Below are positions 46,809 through 56,374 of a DNA stretch of 56,374 nucleotides, piece by piece; position 1 is the first letter of the stretch; every line of letters starts with the position of its first letter. Under the pieces are notes generated by a model, which was not told the DNA's origin, did not search any database, and saw nothing but the letters and a program-made list of their open reading frames with translations. This stretch comes from Mycobacterium sp. E1747 (lineage in GTDB: Bacteria; Actinomycetota; Actinomycetes; Mycobacteriales; Mycobacteriaceae), in NCBI RefSeq assembly GCF_001667775.1, contig NZ_LZJI01000072.1, positions 1 through 56,374 on the forward strand, written 5' to 3'. Position numbers and translations under genes: made by a program.

Positions 46809-49634
46809 TCAGTCCGCATGGATCGGCGGCCCCGCCGGCCGACCAGCCGCGCGGCGCCGCCGGGGCGGTCCGAACCCCGGTCCGGCGCTGACGGAGCCCT
46901 CGTCGTCGGAGTCATCGGAGTCGTCCTCAACGTCGAGGTCGTCGTCGTCCATTTCCAGGTCGTCGTCGTCGTCGCCGAGGTCTTCCTCGTCGTCGAGGTC
47001 CTCGTCGTCCTCGTCGAGGTCGTCGTCAGAATCGTCGTCGGCGTCTTCGTCGGTGTCGTCGTCGGACTCCTCGAAGTCCTCCTGGTCGGTGTCCTCGACG
47101 TCGGCCACGTCCCGTTGCTGCTGCTCGTCGGGCTCGTTGGCCGCTTCCTCGGTGGATTCGTCGGATTCCTCGTCGTCGAGGCCGTTCTGGGCGGAGCCGC
47201 CGGCGGCCATCGCCTTGAACATCGGGTGCTCACCGGGCGCATGCGCGGGCACCTTGGCCACCACCGGCTCTTCGGCCCGGTTCTTCTTGGAGCGCCTGCC
47301 CCGGCGGCCACCGGACTCGGACTTGCGTCCGTTCGAGGGGGCCGAGTCCACCGGGTCGGTGTGCAGCAGGATGCCGCGGCCGCCGCAGTGGGGGCACGAC
47401 GTGGAGAATGCCTCGATCAAACCGGTTCCCAGCCGCTTGCGGGTCAGCTGGACCAAGCCCAGCGACGTCACCTCGGAAACCTGATGGCGGGTACGGTCGC
47501 GGGCCAGCGCCTCGGTCAGCCGCCGCAACACCAGGTCGCGGTTGGACTCGAGGACCATGTCGATGAAGTCGATGACCACGATGCCGCCGATGTCGCGCAG
47601 CCGCAGTTGGCGCACGATCTCCTCGGCAGCCTCCAAGTTGTTCTTGGTCACGGTCTGCTCGAGGTTGCCACCGGAGCCGGTGAACTTACCGGTGTTGACG
47701 TCGACCACCGTCATGGCCTCGGTCCGGTCGATCACCAGCGTGCCGCCCGACGGCAGCCACACCTTGCGCTCCATCGCCTTGGCGAGTTGCTCGTCGATGC
47801 GATGCACGGCGAACACGTCCGGGCCGGCCTGCCCCTCGGGACCGCTGGGCGGCTCGTACTTATTCAGCTTCGAAACCAGATCGGGCGCAACGGCATTCAC
47901 GTAGTCGGTGATGGTCGTCCAGGCTTCGTCACCGGACACGATCAGGCCGGCGAAATCCTCGTTGAACAGGTCGCGGATGACCTTGACCAGCACGTCCGGC
48001 TCCTCGTAGAGCGCGACGGCGGCGCCGGCGGCCTTCTCGGTGATCTGGGCGGCCTTGGCCTCGATCTCCTTCCAGCGCTCCTGCAGGCGGGTGACGTCGT
48101 TGCGGATGTCGTCCTCTTTGACGCCTTCGGACGCGGTGCGGATGATCACCCCCGCATCGGACGGCACGACCTCGCGCAGAATCTCCTTGAGCCGTTGGCG
48201 TTCGGTATCGGGCAGCTTGCGGCTGATGCCGGTCGAGGACGCGCCCGGCACGTAGACCAGGTACCGGCCGGCCAGCGACACCTGGGTGGTCAGCCGGGCG
48301 CCCTTGTGGCCGACGGGGTCCTTGCTGACCTGGACCACGACGTAGTCGCCCGGTTTGAGGGCCTGCTCGATCTTGCGATCCGACCCGCCGAGTCCCGCGG
48401 CTTCCCAGTTGACCTCGCCGGCGTAGAGCACGCCGTTGCGGCCGCGCCCGATGTCGACGAACGCGGCCTCCATGGAGGGCAGGACGTTCTGCACGATCCC
48501 GAGATAGATGTTGCCCACCAGCGAGGCGGACGAGGCAGACGTCACGAAGTGCTCGACGACGATGCCGTCTTCGAGGACCGCGATCTGGGTATACCGCGCC
48601 CCTTGATGCGGCGGCTCGGTGCGGACCCGGTCGCGCACCACCATGATCCGCTCGACGGCCTCGCGGCGCGCCAGGAACTCCGCCTCGGTGAGGACCGGTG
48701 GGCGGCGCCGGCCGGCGTCGCGCCCGTCCCGGCGGCGCTGCCGCTTGGCTTCCAGCCGGGTGGAGCCGTCGATGCCTTTGATCTCGGCGTTCGACGAGCC
48801 GCCGCCGCCGTCGTTCTTGCCGTTGCGCGGTGCCCGCTCGTGCACCACGGTGTTCGGCGGATCATCCGGCGACGAGTTTTCGTCACCATCGTCATTCGAG
48901 CCCGATTTGCGCCGCCGGCGCCTGCGGCGGCGGCGGCTGGCGCCCTCCGCCGAGCCGTCATCGCCGGTGTCCGAGTCGTCGGAGTCGTCCGAGTCGTCGC
49001 CCTCATCGTCCTCGGCGTCGGAGGAGTCGCCCCGGCCCGCCTTCTGGCCCCGCTGCTGCGGCTCGTCGTCGTCGCCGGCGTCGTTTTGGCCATCGGGTCC
49101 GCCCTGCTCGCCGCGCCCGCGTCCGCGGCCTCGACGGCCGCGACGTCGCCGCCGGTTGGCCGGGCGATCGGCCTGTTCGTCGTCTTCGTCGTCGGTGTCG
49201 GAATCGTCGGAGTCGGAGTCGTCGTCGGCGTTCTCGTCCCCTTCGTCGGCCTGCATCGGCTGCGGGGCGACGAACAGCGGCATGTAATGCGGCCGCTCGT
49301 CGGCGTTCTCCGGCGCCGCCAGCATCAGCCGGGATTCGGGTTCGTCGAGGTCTTCGCTGGTCGCGGCGGCATCGCTGGTCGCGGCGGCATCGGCGGCGTC
49401 GACGCCGGCATCGGGCTGGGCTCCCAGCAGGTCGCGGACGCGGACCGCGTCCGCGCGGTCCACGGTGGAGTGCGCGCTGCGAATTCGCCCGTCGAGGGCG
49501 CTCAGCGCGTCCAGCACTCGCTTACTGGTGGTTCCCAGCGTTCGTGCCAGCGAGTGAACTCTCAGACGGTCCGGCAATTCGTCGTGCCGTGTCGGCTCTT
49601 CGGATGACTCTGTGGATGGTGCACCGTCTACCAC
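46809..49634 (-). CDS. rne: Ribonuclease E/G
   Basis: 941 residues from GTG 49634 (SD GAGGAG). Core: S1 domain (about 345-450), DNase-I-like region with the catalytic aspartates in TVVDVNTGKF (about 642) and GGIVVIDFIDM (about 682), and zinc-link STSCPHCGGRG (about 746). It processes and degrades mRNA and rRNA as the degradosome base. As in other mycobacteria both ends are long and disordered: an N-terminal half with alternating acidic and arginine runs (about 120-245, RRRRRGRRGRGRGRG) and a C-terminal acidic tail (about 800-915). The downstream promoter for rplU begins 11 bp before its end on the same strand. Confidence 0.95.
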   Translation of the reverse strand: MVDGAPSTESSEEPTRHDELPDRLRVHSLARTLGTTSKRVLDALSALDGRIRSAHSTVDRADAVRVRDLLGAQPDAGVDAADAAATSDAAATSEDLDEPESRLMLAAPENADERPHYMPLFVAPQPMQADEGDENADDDSDSDDSDTDDEDDEQADRPANRRRRRGRRGRGRGRGEQGGPDGQNDAGDDDEPQQRGQKAGRGDSSDAEDDEGDDSDDSDDSDTGDDGSAEGASRRRRRRRRRKSGSNDDGDENSSPDDPPNTVVHERAPRNGKNDGGGGSSNAEIKGIDGSTRLEAKRQRRRDGRDAGRRRPPVLTEAEFLARREAVERIMVVRDRVRTEPPHQGARYTQIAVLEDGIVVEHFVTSASSASLVGNIYLGIVQNVLPSMEAAFVDIGRGRNGVLYAGEVNWEAAGLGGSDRKIEQALKPGDYVVVQVSKDPVGHKGARLTTQVSLAGRYLVYVPGASSTGISRKLPDTERQRLKEILREVVPSDAGVIIRTASEGVKEDDIRNDVTRLQERWKEIEAKAAQITEKAAGAAVALYEEPDVLVKVIRDLFNEDFAGLIVSGDEAWTTITDYVNAVAPDLVSKLNKYEPPSGPEGQAGPDVFAVHRIDEQLAKAMERKVWLPSGGTLVIDRTEAMTVVDVNTGKFTGSGGNLEQTVTKNNLEAAEEIVRQLRLRDIGGIVVIDFIDMVLESNRDLVLRRLTEALARDRTRHQVSEVTSLGLVQLTRKRLGTGLIEAFSTSCPHCGGRGILLHTDPVDSAPSNGRKSESGGRRGRRSKKNRAEEPVVAKVPAHAPGEHPMFKAMAAGGSAQNGLDDEESDESTEEAANEPDEQQQRDVADVEDTDQEDFEESDDDTDEDADDDSDDDLDEDDEDLDDEEDLGDDDDDLEMDDDDLDVEDDSDDSDDEGSVSAGPGFGPPRRRRAAGRPAGPPIHAD

Positions 49635-49874
49635 GTATTCTCCTCAAGCCCCCGGGCGCGTCCTTGCGACGCGGCCACGCGAGGGCTTCGCTATGGGCCC
49701 GGGTGGACTTCTCCCGGGCTTGTGATGGTCTCGCCCCGAGCGGTTCGCGGGGAACGCACTCGGCGCCGTGCTGAATGACGGCCTGACATGCCGCGCACCA
49801 ACGCGGGATGGCGATGGTCGCGCTTGTCTAAGTCTTCATTCGGGTGTCCGACACCGGTCCGGCGACGTTCACCC
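49635..49874 (-). ncRNA. Long 5' leader of rne
   Basis: About 240 nt separate the proposed transcription start (near 49874) from the GTG. It contains a GCCCGGG / CCCGGGC hairpin (49697-49719) and no credible ORF. Mycobacterial rne is known to have an unusually long leader; whether it folds for self-regulation by RNase E is an inference. Confidence 0.45.
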
Positions 49875-49880
49875 TCCGTC

Positions 49881-49908
49881 AGTATCCCACATCACTGGGC
49901 GAGTCCAA
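49881..49908 (-). promoter_or_regulatory. SigA-type promoter of rne
   Basis: On the minus strand: TTGGAC (49903-49908) as -35, a 16-nt spacer, then GATACT (49881-49886) as -10. It would start transcription near 49874. The rest of the 330-bp gap to ndkA holds nothing else I recognise. Confidence 0.6.
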
Positions 49909-49964
49909 CCGCCCCTGAGCAAACCCGCCCCGTTCGAGGCCGTCCGGCGTGGTTAGCCGGGGCG

Positions 49965-50375
49965 CTATGCGTCGGGAAACCAGAGCGCGATTTCGCGCTT
50001 CGCGGACTCGGTGGAATCCGATCCGTGCACGAGGTTGAACTGCGTCTCCAGCCCGAAATCGCCCCGAATCGTCCCCGGGGTGGCCTTGTCCACCGGGTCG
50101 GTACCGCCCGCGAGCTGCCGAAACGCCGCGACCGCCCGCGGTCCCTGGACGATCGCGGCAACGACCGGCCCCGAGGTGATGAACTCCAACAGGGATCCGA
50201 AGAAGGGCTTGCCCTCGTGCTCGGCGTAATGCGCGGCGGCCAGGTCGTCGCCGACGCGCCGAAGCTCCAGCGCGGCAATGGTCAAGCCCTTGCGCTCGAT
50301 GCGGCTGAGGATTTCCCCTATCAGCTGCCGCTCGACGCCGTCCGGCTTGATCAGTACGAGGGTCCGTTCGGTCAC
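49965..50375 (-). CDS. ndkA: Nucleoside diphosphate kinase
   Basis: 136 residues. Starts [16 protein letters not shown], and the phosphohistidine is in NLVHGSDS (about His117). It makes NTPs from NDPs with a ping-pong phosphohistidine. The length is normal for the hexameric bacterial form. It lies 57 bp downstream of the DUF4233 gene, on the same strand as valS-folC. Confidence 0.97.
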   Translation of the reverse strand: MTERTLVLIKPDGVERQLIGEILSRIERKGLTIAALELRRVGDDLAAAHYAEHEGKPFFGSLLEFITSGPVVAAIVQGPRAVAAFRQLAGGTDPVDKATPGTIRGDFGLETQFNLVHGSDSTESAKREIALWFPDA

Positions 50376-50432
50376 GGCGCACAGCGTACAGAACTGGTCG
50401 GCGATCTCCTCGGGCGGCGACCGCGGCCGGCC

Positions 50433-50783
50433 CTACCGCTGGCGGCGCAGCACCTCGGCCCGGAAGTACGCGATCACGGCCCACAAGCCGGTGAACAGCA
50501 CCCCGATGAATCCCACGCCTGGGTACACCGCGAAGCCGGCGAGTAGGAGCAGCTGAGCGGCCAGGTTCACCCAGATCGCCCAGGGTTTGCGCTGTAACCC
50601 GCCCAGCACGATGAGCAGCCCGGCCACGCTGACCAGGTAGCCCAGGGACCCGGCGGTCAGCCCGCCGCCGACCGCGCTCACCACGGGAATCGCCAGCAAC
50701 ACCACGATGGCTTCCAGGAAAAGCGTGGCGGCCATCACGGCGCCGAAGCTCTTCCAGGGGTCGGGCCGGCTGGGGTCGGTCAT
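50433..50783 (-). CDS. DUF4233 membrane protein
   Basis: 116 residues with four hydrophobic segments (about 12-35, 38-58, 65-80 and 84-105). PWKSFGAVMAATLFLEAIVVLLA near the start and KPWAIWVNLAAQLLLLAGF later match a small actinobacterial family of unknown function. Its ATG overlaps the folC stop (ATGA), so it is made with FolC. Synteny: Rv2446c. Confidence 0.85.
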   Translation of the reverse strand: MTDPSRPDPWKSFGAVMAATLFLEAIVVLLAIPVVSAVGGGLTAGSLGYLVSVAGLLIVLGGLQRKPWAIWVNLAAQLLLLAGFAVYPGVGFIGVLFTGLWAVIAYFRAEVLRRQR

Positions 50784-52225
50784 TGCGGATCTCGGCCAAA
50801 CAGGGTTCGTGCCACCCCCGCGGTGACGACCGATCCGGTGATGACGATCCCGGTGCCGGAGAAGGCCTCCGCGTCCGCGTCCAGCGTCGCGTCGTCGACC
50901 AGTGCGGTCGCCGCGTCGATGGCGTCACGCAGGTTGTCGGCCGAAATCACCCGATCGGGTCCGAAGCGCTCCCCGGCCGCCAGCGCCAGCGACTCGACGT
51001 CCAGCGCCCGCGGCGAACCGTTGTGGGTCACGACGACCGCGTCCAGCACCGGCTCGAGCGCGGCCAGGATGCCGCCGACGTCCTTCTCGGCCAGCACGCT
51101 GAGCACACCGACCAAGTAGCGGAAGTCGAATTCGTCGCTGAGCGTCTGCGCCAGCGCGGCAGCACCGGCCGGGTTGTGCGCGGCGTCGATGAACACGGTG
51201 GGCGCGCTGCGCATCCGCTCCAGCCGGCCGGGGCTGGTGACGGCGGCGAACCCGGCGCGCACCGCCTCGACGTCGAGCTGCCGCTGAGCACCGGCGCCGA
51301 AGAAGGCCTCCACCGCCGCGAGCGCCACCGCCGCGTTGTGCGCCTGGTGCTCGCCGTGCAGCGGCAGGTAGATGTCGGAGTACACCCCACCCAGGCCCTG
51401 CAATGAAAGCACCTGCCCGCCGATCGCGACTTGACGGCCCAGAACCGCGAACTCCGAATCCTCACGGGCCACCGCGGCGTCGGCGCGCACGGCCTGGGCC
51501 AGGAGCACCTCCATCGCCTCGGGCGCCTGGCGCGCGATGACGGCCACGGTGTCCGGTGCGCCGTCGGGCGCCTTGGTGATGATCCCGGCCTTCTCGCCGG
51601 CGATGCCGGCAAGGTCGTTCCCGAGGTACTCGACGTGGTCGATGCCCACCGGGGTGACGACCGCCACCGGCGCGTTGACGACATTGGTGGCGTCCCACCG
51701 CCCGCCCATACCGACCTCGATGACCGCGACGTCGACGGGCGCGTCGGCGAACGCGGCGAACGCCATCGCGGTCAACACCTCGAACTTGCTCATCGCCGGT
51801 CCACCGGCGGCTTGGGACTGCGCGTCGATCATCTGCACGAAGGGCTCGATTTCCCGGTACGTCGCGACGTACTGCGCCGGGGTGATGGGGCGTCCATCGA
51901 TCGCGATGCGCTCGACCGCCGATTGCAGGTGCGGGCTGGTGGTTCGCCCGGTGCGCCCGTGCAGCGCCGTCACCAGCGCGTCGACCATGCGCGCGACCGA
52001 GGTCTTGCCGTTGGTGCCCGCGATATGGATCGAGGGATAGGCCAGCTGCGGCGACCCCAGCAGGTCCATCAGCGCGCTGATCCGGGTCAGGCTCGGCTCG
52101 ATCTTCGTCTCCGGCCAGCGTTGGTCCAGCAGGTGCTCGACCTGCAGCAGGGCGGCGATCTCGTCAGGGGTCGGCGCGAGGCTGGTGGCGTCGCCGGGCT
52201 CAGACCAGTCGGAGGGCTCGCTCAC
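50780..52225 (-). CDS. folC: Folylpolyglutamate / dihydrofolate synthase
   Basis: 481 residues. Mur-ligase type ATP-binding [15 protein letters not shown] near 69-83, [12 protein letters not shown] near 96, [13 protein letters not shown] near 177 (as [13 protein letters not shown]), [12 protein letters not shown] near 346. It adds glutamate to dihydropteroate or folates. The ATG at 52225 overlaps the valS stop by 4 bp, and its own stop overlaps the DUF4233 start; the three form one coupled unit. Confidence 0.95.
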   Translation of the reverse strand: MSEPSDWSEPGDATSLAPTPDEIAALLQVEHLLDQRWPETKIEPSLTRISALMDLLGSPQLAYPSIHIAGTNGKTSVARMVDALVTALHGRTGRTTSPHLQSAVERIAIDGRPITPAQYVATYREIEPFVQMIDAQSQAAGGPAMSKFEVLTAMAFAAFADAPVDVAVIEVGMGGRWDATNVVNAPVAVVTPVGIDHVEYLGNDLAGIAGEKAGIITKAPDGAPDTVAVIARQAPEAMEVLLAQAVRADAAVAREDSEFAVLGRQVAIGGQVLSLQGLGGVYSDIYLPLHGEHQAHNAAVALAAVEAFFGAGAQRQLDVEAVRAGFAAVTSPGRLERMRSAPTVFIDAAHNPAGAAALAQTLSDEFDFRYLVGVLSVLAEKDVGGILAALEPVLDAVVVTHNGSPRALDVESLALAAGERFGPDRVISADNLRDAIDAATALVDDATLDADAEAFSGTGIVITGSVVTAGVARTLFGRDPQ

Positions 52226-54879
52226 TGCAACCCGGCCAACCGCGCGGTGATCCGGTCGGCTTCGTCCTGGGCCACCCGCTGGCGGTCGCGGATCTTGCCG
52301 ACGACGTTCGGCGGGGCCTTGGCCAGAAAGTCCTCGTTAGCCAATTTGGCTGTGGTGGAAGCCAACTCCTTCTGCGCCGCGGCGAGGTCCTTCTCCAGGC
52401 GGCGGCGTTCCGCTGCGACGTCGATGGTGCCCGAGGTGTCCAGTTCGACGACGACCGTGCTGTCCATGGCGGGGCCGAGCCGCACCTCCAACGACACCGA
52501 CGGCTCGAAATCGTCGCCAGGGGCGGTGAGCCACGCCAACGACGTCACCGCGGCCACCTGGGCGCTCAGATCCGCGTCGTCCACCCCGCCCAGTCGGGCA
52601 GGGACTTTCTGCCGGTCGGCCAGGCCTTGGTCACTGCGGAACCGGCGGACCTCGGTGACCAACCGCTGCATGTCACTGATCCGTTGCGCGGCAACGGGAT
52701 CCAGGACGATCCCCGATGGCCGGGGCCAGTCGGCGATCACCAGCGACTCCTGGTTGGTCAGCGCCTGCCACAACGCCTCGGTGAGGAAGGGGATGACGGG
52801 GTGCAGCAGGCGCAGCAGCGTGTCCAGGACCGCGGCGAGCACGGCGGTGGTGTGCGCCCTACCCTCGGCCAGCTGCGTCTTGGCCAATTCGACGTACCAG
52901 TCGCAGAATTCGTCCCACGCGAAGTGGTAGAGCGCCTCGCAGGCGCGGCTGAACTCGTAACCGTCGAGCGCCGAATCAACCTCGGCGCGAACCTCTTCCA
53001 ACCGACCCAGGATCCAGCGGTCCGCATCGGTCAGCTCGTCGTGCGCCGGCAGCGGCGCGAGCTGGGCGCCGTTCAGCAGCGCGTAACGGGTGGCGTTGAA
53101 CAGCTTGGTGCAGAAATTGCGCGACGCGCGCACCGCGTCCTCACCGACGGCGAGGTCACCGCCGGGGCTGGCGCCGCGCGCCAGCGTGAACCTCAGCGCG
53201 TCCGCCCCGAACATGTCCACCCAGTCCAACGGGTCGATCACATTGCCCTTGGACTTACTCATCTTGCGACCGAATTCGTCGCGGATCAGCCCATGCAGGA
53301 ACACGTCGGTGAACGGCACCTGCGGGCCGCGGCGGCCGTCGAGGGTGATGGCGTCGTCGCCGCCCACGAACGTGCCGAACATCATCATCCGCGCCACCCA
53401 GAAGAACAAGATGTCGTATCCGGTGACCAAAACGCTTGTCGGGTAGAACTTTTCCAGCTCCGGGGTCTTCTCCGGCCAGCCCAGCGTGGAAAACGGCCAC
53501 AGCGCCGAGGAGAACCAGGTGTCCAGCACGTCGGGGTCCTGCACCCAGCCCTGCGGCGGCGTCTCGTCGGGGCCGACGCACATCTGTTCGCCGTTGGGCC
53601 CGTACCAGATCGGGATGCGGTGGCCCCACCATAGCTGCCGCGAGATGCACCAGTCGTGCATGTCGTCGACCCAGGCGAACCAGCGCGGCTCCAGGCTGGC
53701 CGGGTGAATCACGGTGTCGCCGTTGCGAACCGCGTCGCCGGCGGCCTTCGCCAGCGATTCCACCCGCACCCACCATTGCAACGACAGCCGCGGCTCGATC
53801 GGCTCGCCGCTACGCTCGGAGTGTCCGACGCTGTGCAGGTAGGGGCGCTTCTCCGCGATGACACGGCCCTGGGCGGCCAGCGCCTCGCGCACCGCGACCC
53901 GGGCCTCGAAGCGGTCCATGCCGTCGAATTGTGTTCCGGTGTCGGATATCCGACCCTTGGTGTCCATGATCGAGATCATCGGCAGCTGGTGCCGCAGCCC
54001 GATCTCGAAGTCGTTCGGGTCGTGCGCGGGCGTGACTTTCACTGCGCCCGTGCCGAATTCGGGGTCGACGTGTTCGTCGGCGACGATCAGCAACTGCCGG
54101 TCCACGAAGGGGTGCGGCAACGTGGTGCCGACCAGGTGGCGGTAGCGCGCGTCGTCGGGGTGGACCGCGATGGCGGTGTCGCCGAGCATCGTCTCGACCC
54201 GCGTGGTGGCGACCACGATGTGGGGCTGCGAGTCGTCGAGCGAGCCGTAGCGGAACGACACCAGTTCGCCTTCGATGTCAAGGTAGTTGACCTCGAGGTC
54301 GGAGATCGCCGTCTCGAGCACCGGCGACCAGTTCACCAGCCGCTCGGCCTGATAGATCAGCCCGGCGTCGTAGAGCCGCTTGAAGATGGTGCGCACCGCC
54401 CGCGACAGGCCCTCGTCCATGGTGAACCGGTCGCGGCTCCACGCCACCCCGTCGCCGAGCCGCCGCATCTGGCCGCCGATGGCGCCGCCGGACTCGCGCT
54501 TCCAGTCCCACACCTTGTCGACGAACAGCTCCCGGCCCAAGTCCTCTTTGGTCTTGCCGTCGACCGCGAGCTGCTTTTCGACCACGCTCTGGGTCGCGAT
54601 ACCCGCGTGGTCCATGCCGGGCTGCCACAGCACCTCATATCCCTGCATGCGCTTGCGGCGCGTCAGGGCGTCCATCATCGTGTGTTCCAGCGCGTGGCCC
54701 ATGTGCAGGCTGCCGGTGACATTCGGCGGCGGCAGCACGATGGAGTACCCGGGTTTGGCGCTTGTCGGGTCAGCCTCGAAGTAGCCCGCGTCGAGCCACT
54801 TCTGGTAGATCGCGCCTTCGGCCGCAGCGGGATCCCACGACTTCGGCAGGTCGGTGGCTGGGCTGCGGCTGACGGTCAC
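52222..54879 (-). CDS. valS: Valyl-tRNA synthetase
   Basis: 885 residues, class I synthetase. HIGH variant HMGH in [16 protein letters not shown] near 58, the KMSKS loop KMSKSKGN near 538, [13 protein letters not shown] near 86 and the editing domain (about 190-340, [17 protein letters not shown]). A C-terminal coiled coil (about 820-885) carries the tRNA-binding arm seen in ValRS. No T-box or other leader feature is visible in the 65 bp before the gene (54880-54944). Confidence 0.97.
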   Translation of the reverse strand: MTVSRSPATDLPKSWDPAAAEGAIYQKWLDAGYFEADPTSAKPGYSIVLPPPNVTGSLHMGHALEHTMMDALTRRKRMQGYEVLWQPGMDHAGIATQSVVEKQLAVDGKTKEDLGRELFVDKVWDWKRESGGAIGGQMRRLGDGVAWSRDRFTMDEGLSRAVRTIFKRLYDAGLIYQAERLVNWSPVLETAISDLEVNYLDIEGELVSFRYGSLDDSQPHIVVATTRVETMLGDTAIAVHPDDARYRHLVGTTLPHPFVDRQLLIVADEHVDPEFGTGAVKVTPAHDPNDFEIGLRHQLPMISIMDTKGRISDTGTQFDGMDRFEARVAVREALAAQGRVIAEKRPYLHSVGHSERSGEPIEPRLSLQWWVRVESLAKAAGDAVRNGDTVIHPASLEPRWFAWVDDMHDWCISRQLWWGHRIPIWYGPNGEQMCVGPDETPPQGWVQDPDVLDTWFSSALWPFSTLGWPEKTPELEKFYPTSVLVTGYDILFFWVARMMMFGTFVGGDDAITLDGRRGPQVPFTDVFLHGLIRDEFGRKMSKSKGNVIDPLDWVDMFGADALRFTLARGASPGGDLAVGEDAVRASRNFCTKLFNATRYALLNGAQLAPLPAHDELTDADRWILGRLEEVRAEVDSALDGYEFSRACEALYHFAWDEFCDWYVELAKTQLAEGRAHTTAVLAAVLDTLLRLLHPVIPFLTEALWQALTNQESLVIADWPRPSGIVLDPVAAQRISDMQRLVTEVRRFRSDQGLADRQKVPARLGGVDDADLSAQVAAVTSLAWLTAPGDDFEPSVSLEVRLGPAMDSTVVVELDTSGTIDVAAERRRLEKDLAAAQKELASTTAKLANEDFLAKAPPNVVGKIRDRQRVAQDEADRITARLAGLQ

Positions 54880-54944
54880 CCGTCAATTCTAGGGAGGGCC
54901 GTTCACCCTGATGTAACTGCCCAAATCGCAGGTGAGTCAGCTCA

Positions 54945-56201
54945 CTATGCCAGTCGGTCCACGTGCAGCGTCACGCCCGCGGCGGGGAACCTGGCCAGCA
55001 GCGCGTCGCCCATGGCGGCCGCGGGGGTGAGCACGCCGCGCAGGTCGCTGAGCTTGTCACGGTCGAATGCCAGCGCAAGACCGCACTCCCCCAACAGCAC
55101 CGAGGTCGCCTGGTAACCGGGATCTCCGCGCTGCTGCATGCGCGCCACATATCGGGCGCCGGCGGTCGTGGTGGTATAGGTCTCGATGCGGTAGTGACCA
55201 CGCTCGCGGACCGCCGCGCTGGGCCCGGTCCCGGGCTTCGGGACGACGCGCTGCACCAGCCGGCGTGGCAACAGCTTGAAGTAGCGGCTGCCCAGCTCCA
55301 TGCTCGCGTTGCCCACGCCGCTCAAGACGGCGGATCCCGCCGGGGCCAGCGGCGACGAGCCCAGGCTCATGCTTTCGGCGTAGCGGAACCGGCGGCCGTA
55401 GGCCCAGTCCAGTAAGGCATTGCTGCGCCGGACGATTCGCGTGTTGGCCGGCGCCATCATGAATCCGCCGGTCCACACGCCGGCCAGTTCGGGAGCGATG
55501 TCGCGACCACGACGCCAGGGCAGATCGGGCTGGCGGCCCAACTCCGGTTCGGCGGCGCGATCGCTGCTCAGCGTGTAGGGATCGGCCAGCTGCCGCCGGA
55601 TGTCGGGATCCGCGGAGGCGGCCTCGAGAACTTCGAGCAGCGAGGCGATGGTGCCGCCGGACAGTCCGCCGGAGAGGGAGCGGACGACGAAATCGGTCTG
55701 GGCAAGCTCACCCGCGCCGTCGGCGCGCGCCGCGAGGTAAAGCGCGTACACCGTCAGATCCGAGGGAACGGAATCGAAGCCGCACGCGTGCACGATGCGC
55801 GCGCCGGTGTCGGCGGCCTGCTTGTGGTACTGGTCGATGCTGTTGCGGATGAAGGGAGGCTCACCGGTCAGGTCGGCGTAGTCGGTGCCCGCCGCGGCGC
55901 AGGCGGCCACCAGCGGGAGCCCGTAGCGGGTGTAGGGGCCGACCGTGGTGATGACGACCTGGGTGCGGGCCGCCATCTCGTTCAGCGTCGTCGGCGACGA
56001 GGCGTCGGCGGCGATCAGCGGCCAGGACTGCGCGGACTCGCCGAGTGTGTCGCGGACGGCCCGCAGCCGCTCGGGTGACCTGCCGGCCAGCGCCACCCGC
56101 GCGCCCGGCCCCGTCCGTGCCAGGTACTCGGCGGTCAACTTCCCGACGAAGCCGCTCGCCCCGTACAACACGATGTCGAACTCGCGCTGCGCTGCGGTCA
56201 C
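54945..56201 (-). CDS. Saccharopine-dehydrogenase-like (trans-acting enoyl reductase family) protein
   Basis: 418 residues from GTG 56201. An NADP-binding Rossmann motif starts at residue 9 (IVLYGASGFVGKLTAEYL), and a C-terminal domain includes ERGHYRIETYTTTT near 324. This is the saccharopine dehydrogenase-like family that includes the trans-acting enoyl reductase of phthiocerol synthesis (Rv2953). Synteny suggests Rv2449c, whose substrate is unknown to me. The hairpin terminator lies just upstream, so this gene uses its own promoter or readthrough from rpfE. Confidence 0.85.
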   Translation of the reverse strand: MTAAQREFDIVLYGASGFVGKLTAEYLARTGPGARVALAGRSPERLRAVRDTLGESAQSWPLIAADASSPTTLNEMAARTQVVITTVGPYTRYGLPLVAACAAAGTDYADLTGEPPFIRNSIDQYHKQAADTGARIVHACGFDSVPSDLTVYALYLAARADGAGELAQTDFVVRSLSGGLSGGTIASLLEVLEAASADPDIRRQLADPYTLSSDRAAEPELGRQPDLPWRRGRDIAPELAGVWTGGFMMAPANTRIVRRSNALLDWAYGRRFRYAESMSLGSSPLAPAGSAVLSGVGNASMELGSRYFKLLPRRLVQRVVPKPGTGPSAAVRERGHYRIETYTTTTAGARYVARMQQRGDPGYQATSVLLGECGLALAFDRDKLSDLRGVLTPAAAMGDALLARFPAAGVTLHVDRLA

Positions 56202-56226
56202 GCGCCCGACGCTACCGGACCCGCAG

Positions 56227-56263
56227 ATAAGTAGTGCCGGGCCTTGGGCCCGGCACTACTTAT
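56227..56263 (-). terminator. Strong hairpin after rpfE
   Basis: A perfect 17-bp stem (56227-56243 with 56247-56263) around a 3-nt loop. The stem ends in AT-rich ATAAG/CTTAT, so either strand has only a short T-tract. It sits 12 bp beyond the rpfE stop and before the next minus-strand gene, so it should end rpfE transcription. Confidence 0.85.
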
Positions 56264-56274
56264 TGGTGCGATGG

Positions 56275-56374
56275 TCAGCCGCGGCGTCCGCAGACCGGCC
56301 AGGCGCCGATGCCCTGCGAGTGCAGCACATTCTCGGCCACCCGGATCTGCTCCTCACGGCTCGCGCCGGAGGGA
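56275..56374 (-). CDS. rpfE: Resuscitation-promoting factor, C-terminal fragment
   Basis: Only the last 32-33 codons plus TGA are in the window; the gene continues off the right edge. The end reads [28 protein letters not shown] in two overlapping parts, with [18 protein letters not shown] as the typical end of an Rpf lysozyme-like domain. The Cys in WPVCG normally pairs with an upstream Cys. Rpf proteins are secreted peptidoglycan hydrolases that wake dormant cells. The rpfE name comes from synteny next to Rv2449c. Confidence 0.85.
   Translation of the reverse strand, partial: PSGASREEQIRVAENVLHSQGIGAWPVCGRRG

Noticed and set aside
46593..49607. Very long open frame on the plus strand opposite rne
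   Set aside because: Its sequence is Val/Leu-rich antisense of Asp/Glu codons in a GC-rich gene; rne on the other strand has full catalytic motifs.
1..56374. CRISPR arrays, insertion sequences, prophage genes, tRNA or rRNA
   Set aside because: No repeat-spacer pattern, transposase, integrase, TψC-loop motif or rRNA-like stretch was seen by eye; a tRNAscan or Infernal run would be the decisive test.

Overview
This window is chromosomal DNA from a non-tuberculous, probably slow-growing Mycobacterium. It is GC-rich, has many GTG or TTG starts, and encodes MmpL, PapA and FadD lipid-export genes. From memory, its right two thirds follow the gene order of the M. tuberculosis block Rv2417c to Rv2450c. 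No database search was possible, so all family names rest on motifs, gene lengths and remembered synteny.

Left region (1-18.7 kb): a surface-lipid locus with a two-module type I PKS on the minus strand, divergent from papA3-like, mmpL10-like, PE-PPE-type hydrolase/acyltransferase, FAAL (fadD23-like) and GAP-like membrane genes on the plus strand. This gene set matches the trehalose polyphleate (TPP) locus. Both AT domains look malonyl-specific, which fits straight-chain phleic acids better than methyl-branched DAT/PAT acids. The PKS is broken at the left edge. Bases 1-77 are an exact inverted copy of 469-545, and the missing ER/KR continuation lies on the opposite strand, so the window begins with a fold-back (an assembly or amplification chimera, or a real inverted duplication).

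Bases 18.7-23.3 kb: a DapB-N-like oxidoreductase, then an overlapping mmpS-mmpL pair convergent with the next operon.

Bases 23.3-26.6 kb (minus): the tightly overlapped operon nadD-rsfS-gpgP-octT-degV, joining NAD synthesis, ribosome silencing and methylglucose lipopolysaccharide synthesis. Bases 26.8-30.4 kb (minus): a VWA protein, a MoxR ATPase and proA. Bases 30.5-34.2 kb (minus): an MscS-type channel with a cyclic-nucleotide-binding domain, overlapped by a membrane receptor with a degenerate class III cyclase domain.

Bases 34.3-43.2 kb: a cysteine-tailed cation-efflux-like protein, rbsK, a small membrane protein, nadE, an isochorismatase-like hydrolase, a Sir2 deacylase, a cytochrome P450 divergent from a TetR regulator with a clear palindromic operator, an OhrR-like regulator with its own inverted repeat, and a DUF5313 protein.

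Bases 43.2-56.4 kb (minus): core housekeeping genes rplU-rpmA-obg-proB (with MIRU-like repeats at the obg/proB junction), rne with a long leader, ndkA, a DUF4233 protein, folC, valS, a saccharopine-dehydrogenase-like enoyl reductase, a strong hairpin terminator, and the last codons of rpfE. I saw no rRNA, tRNA, CRISPR array, insertion sequence or prophage.
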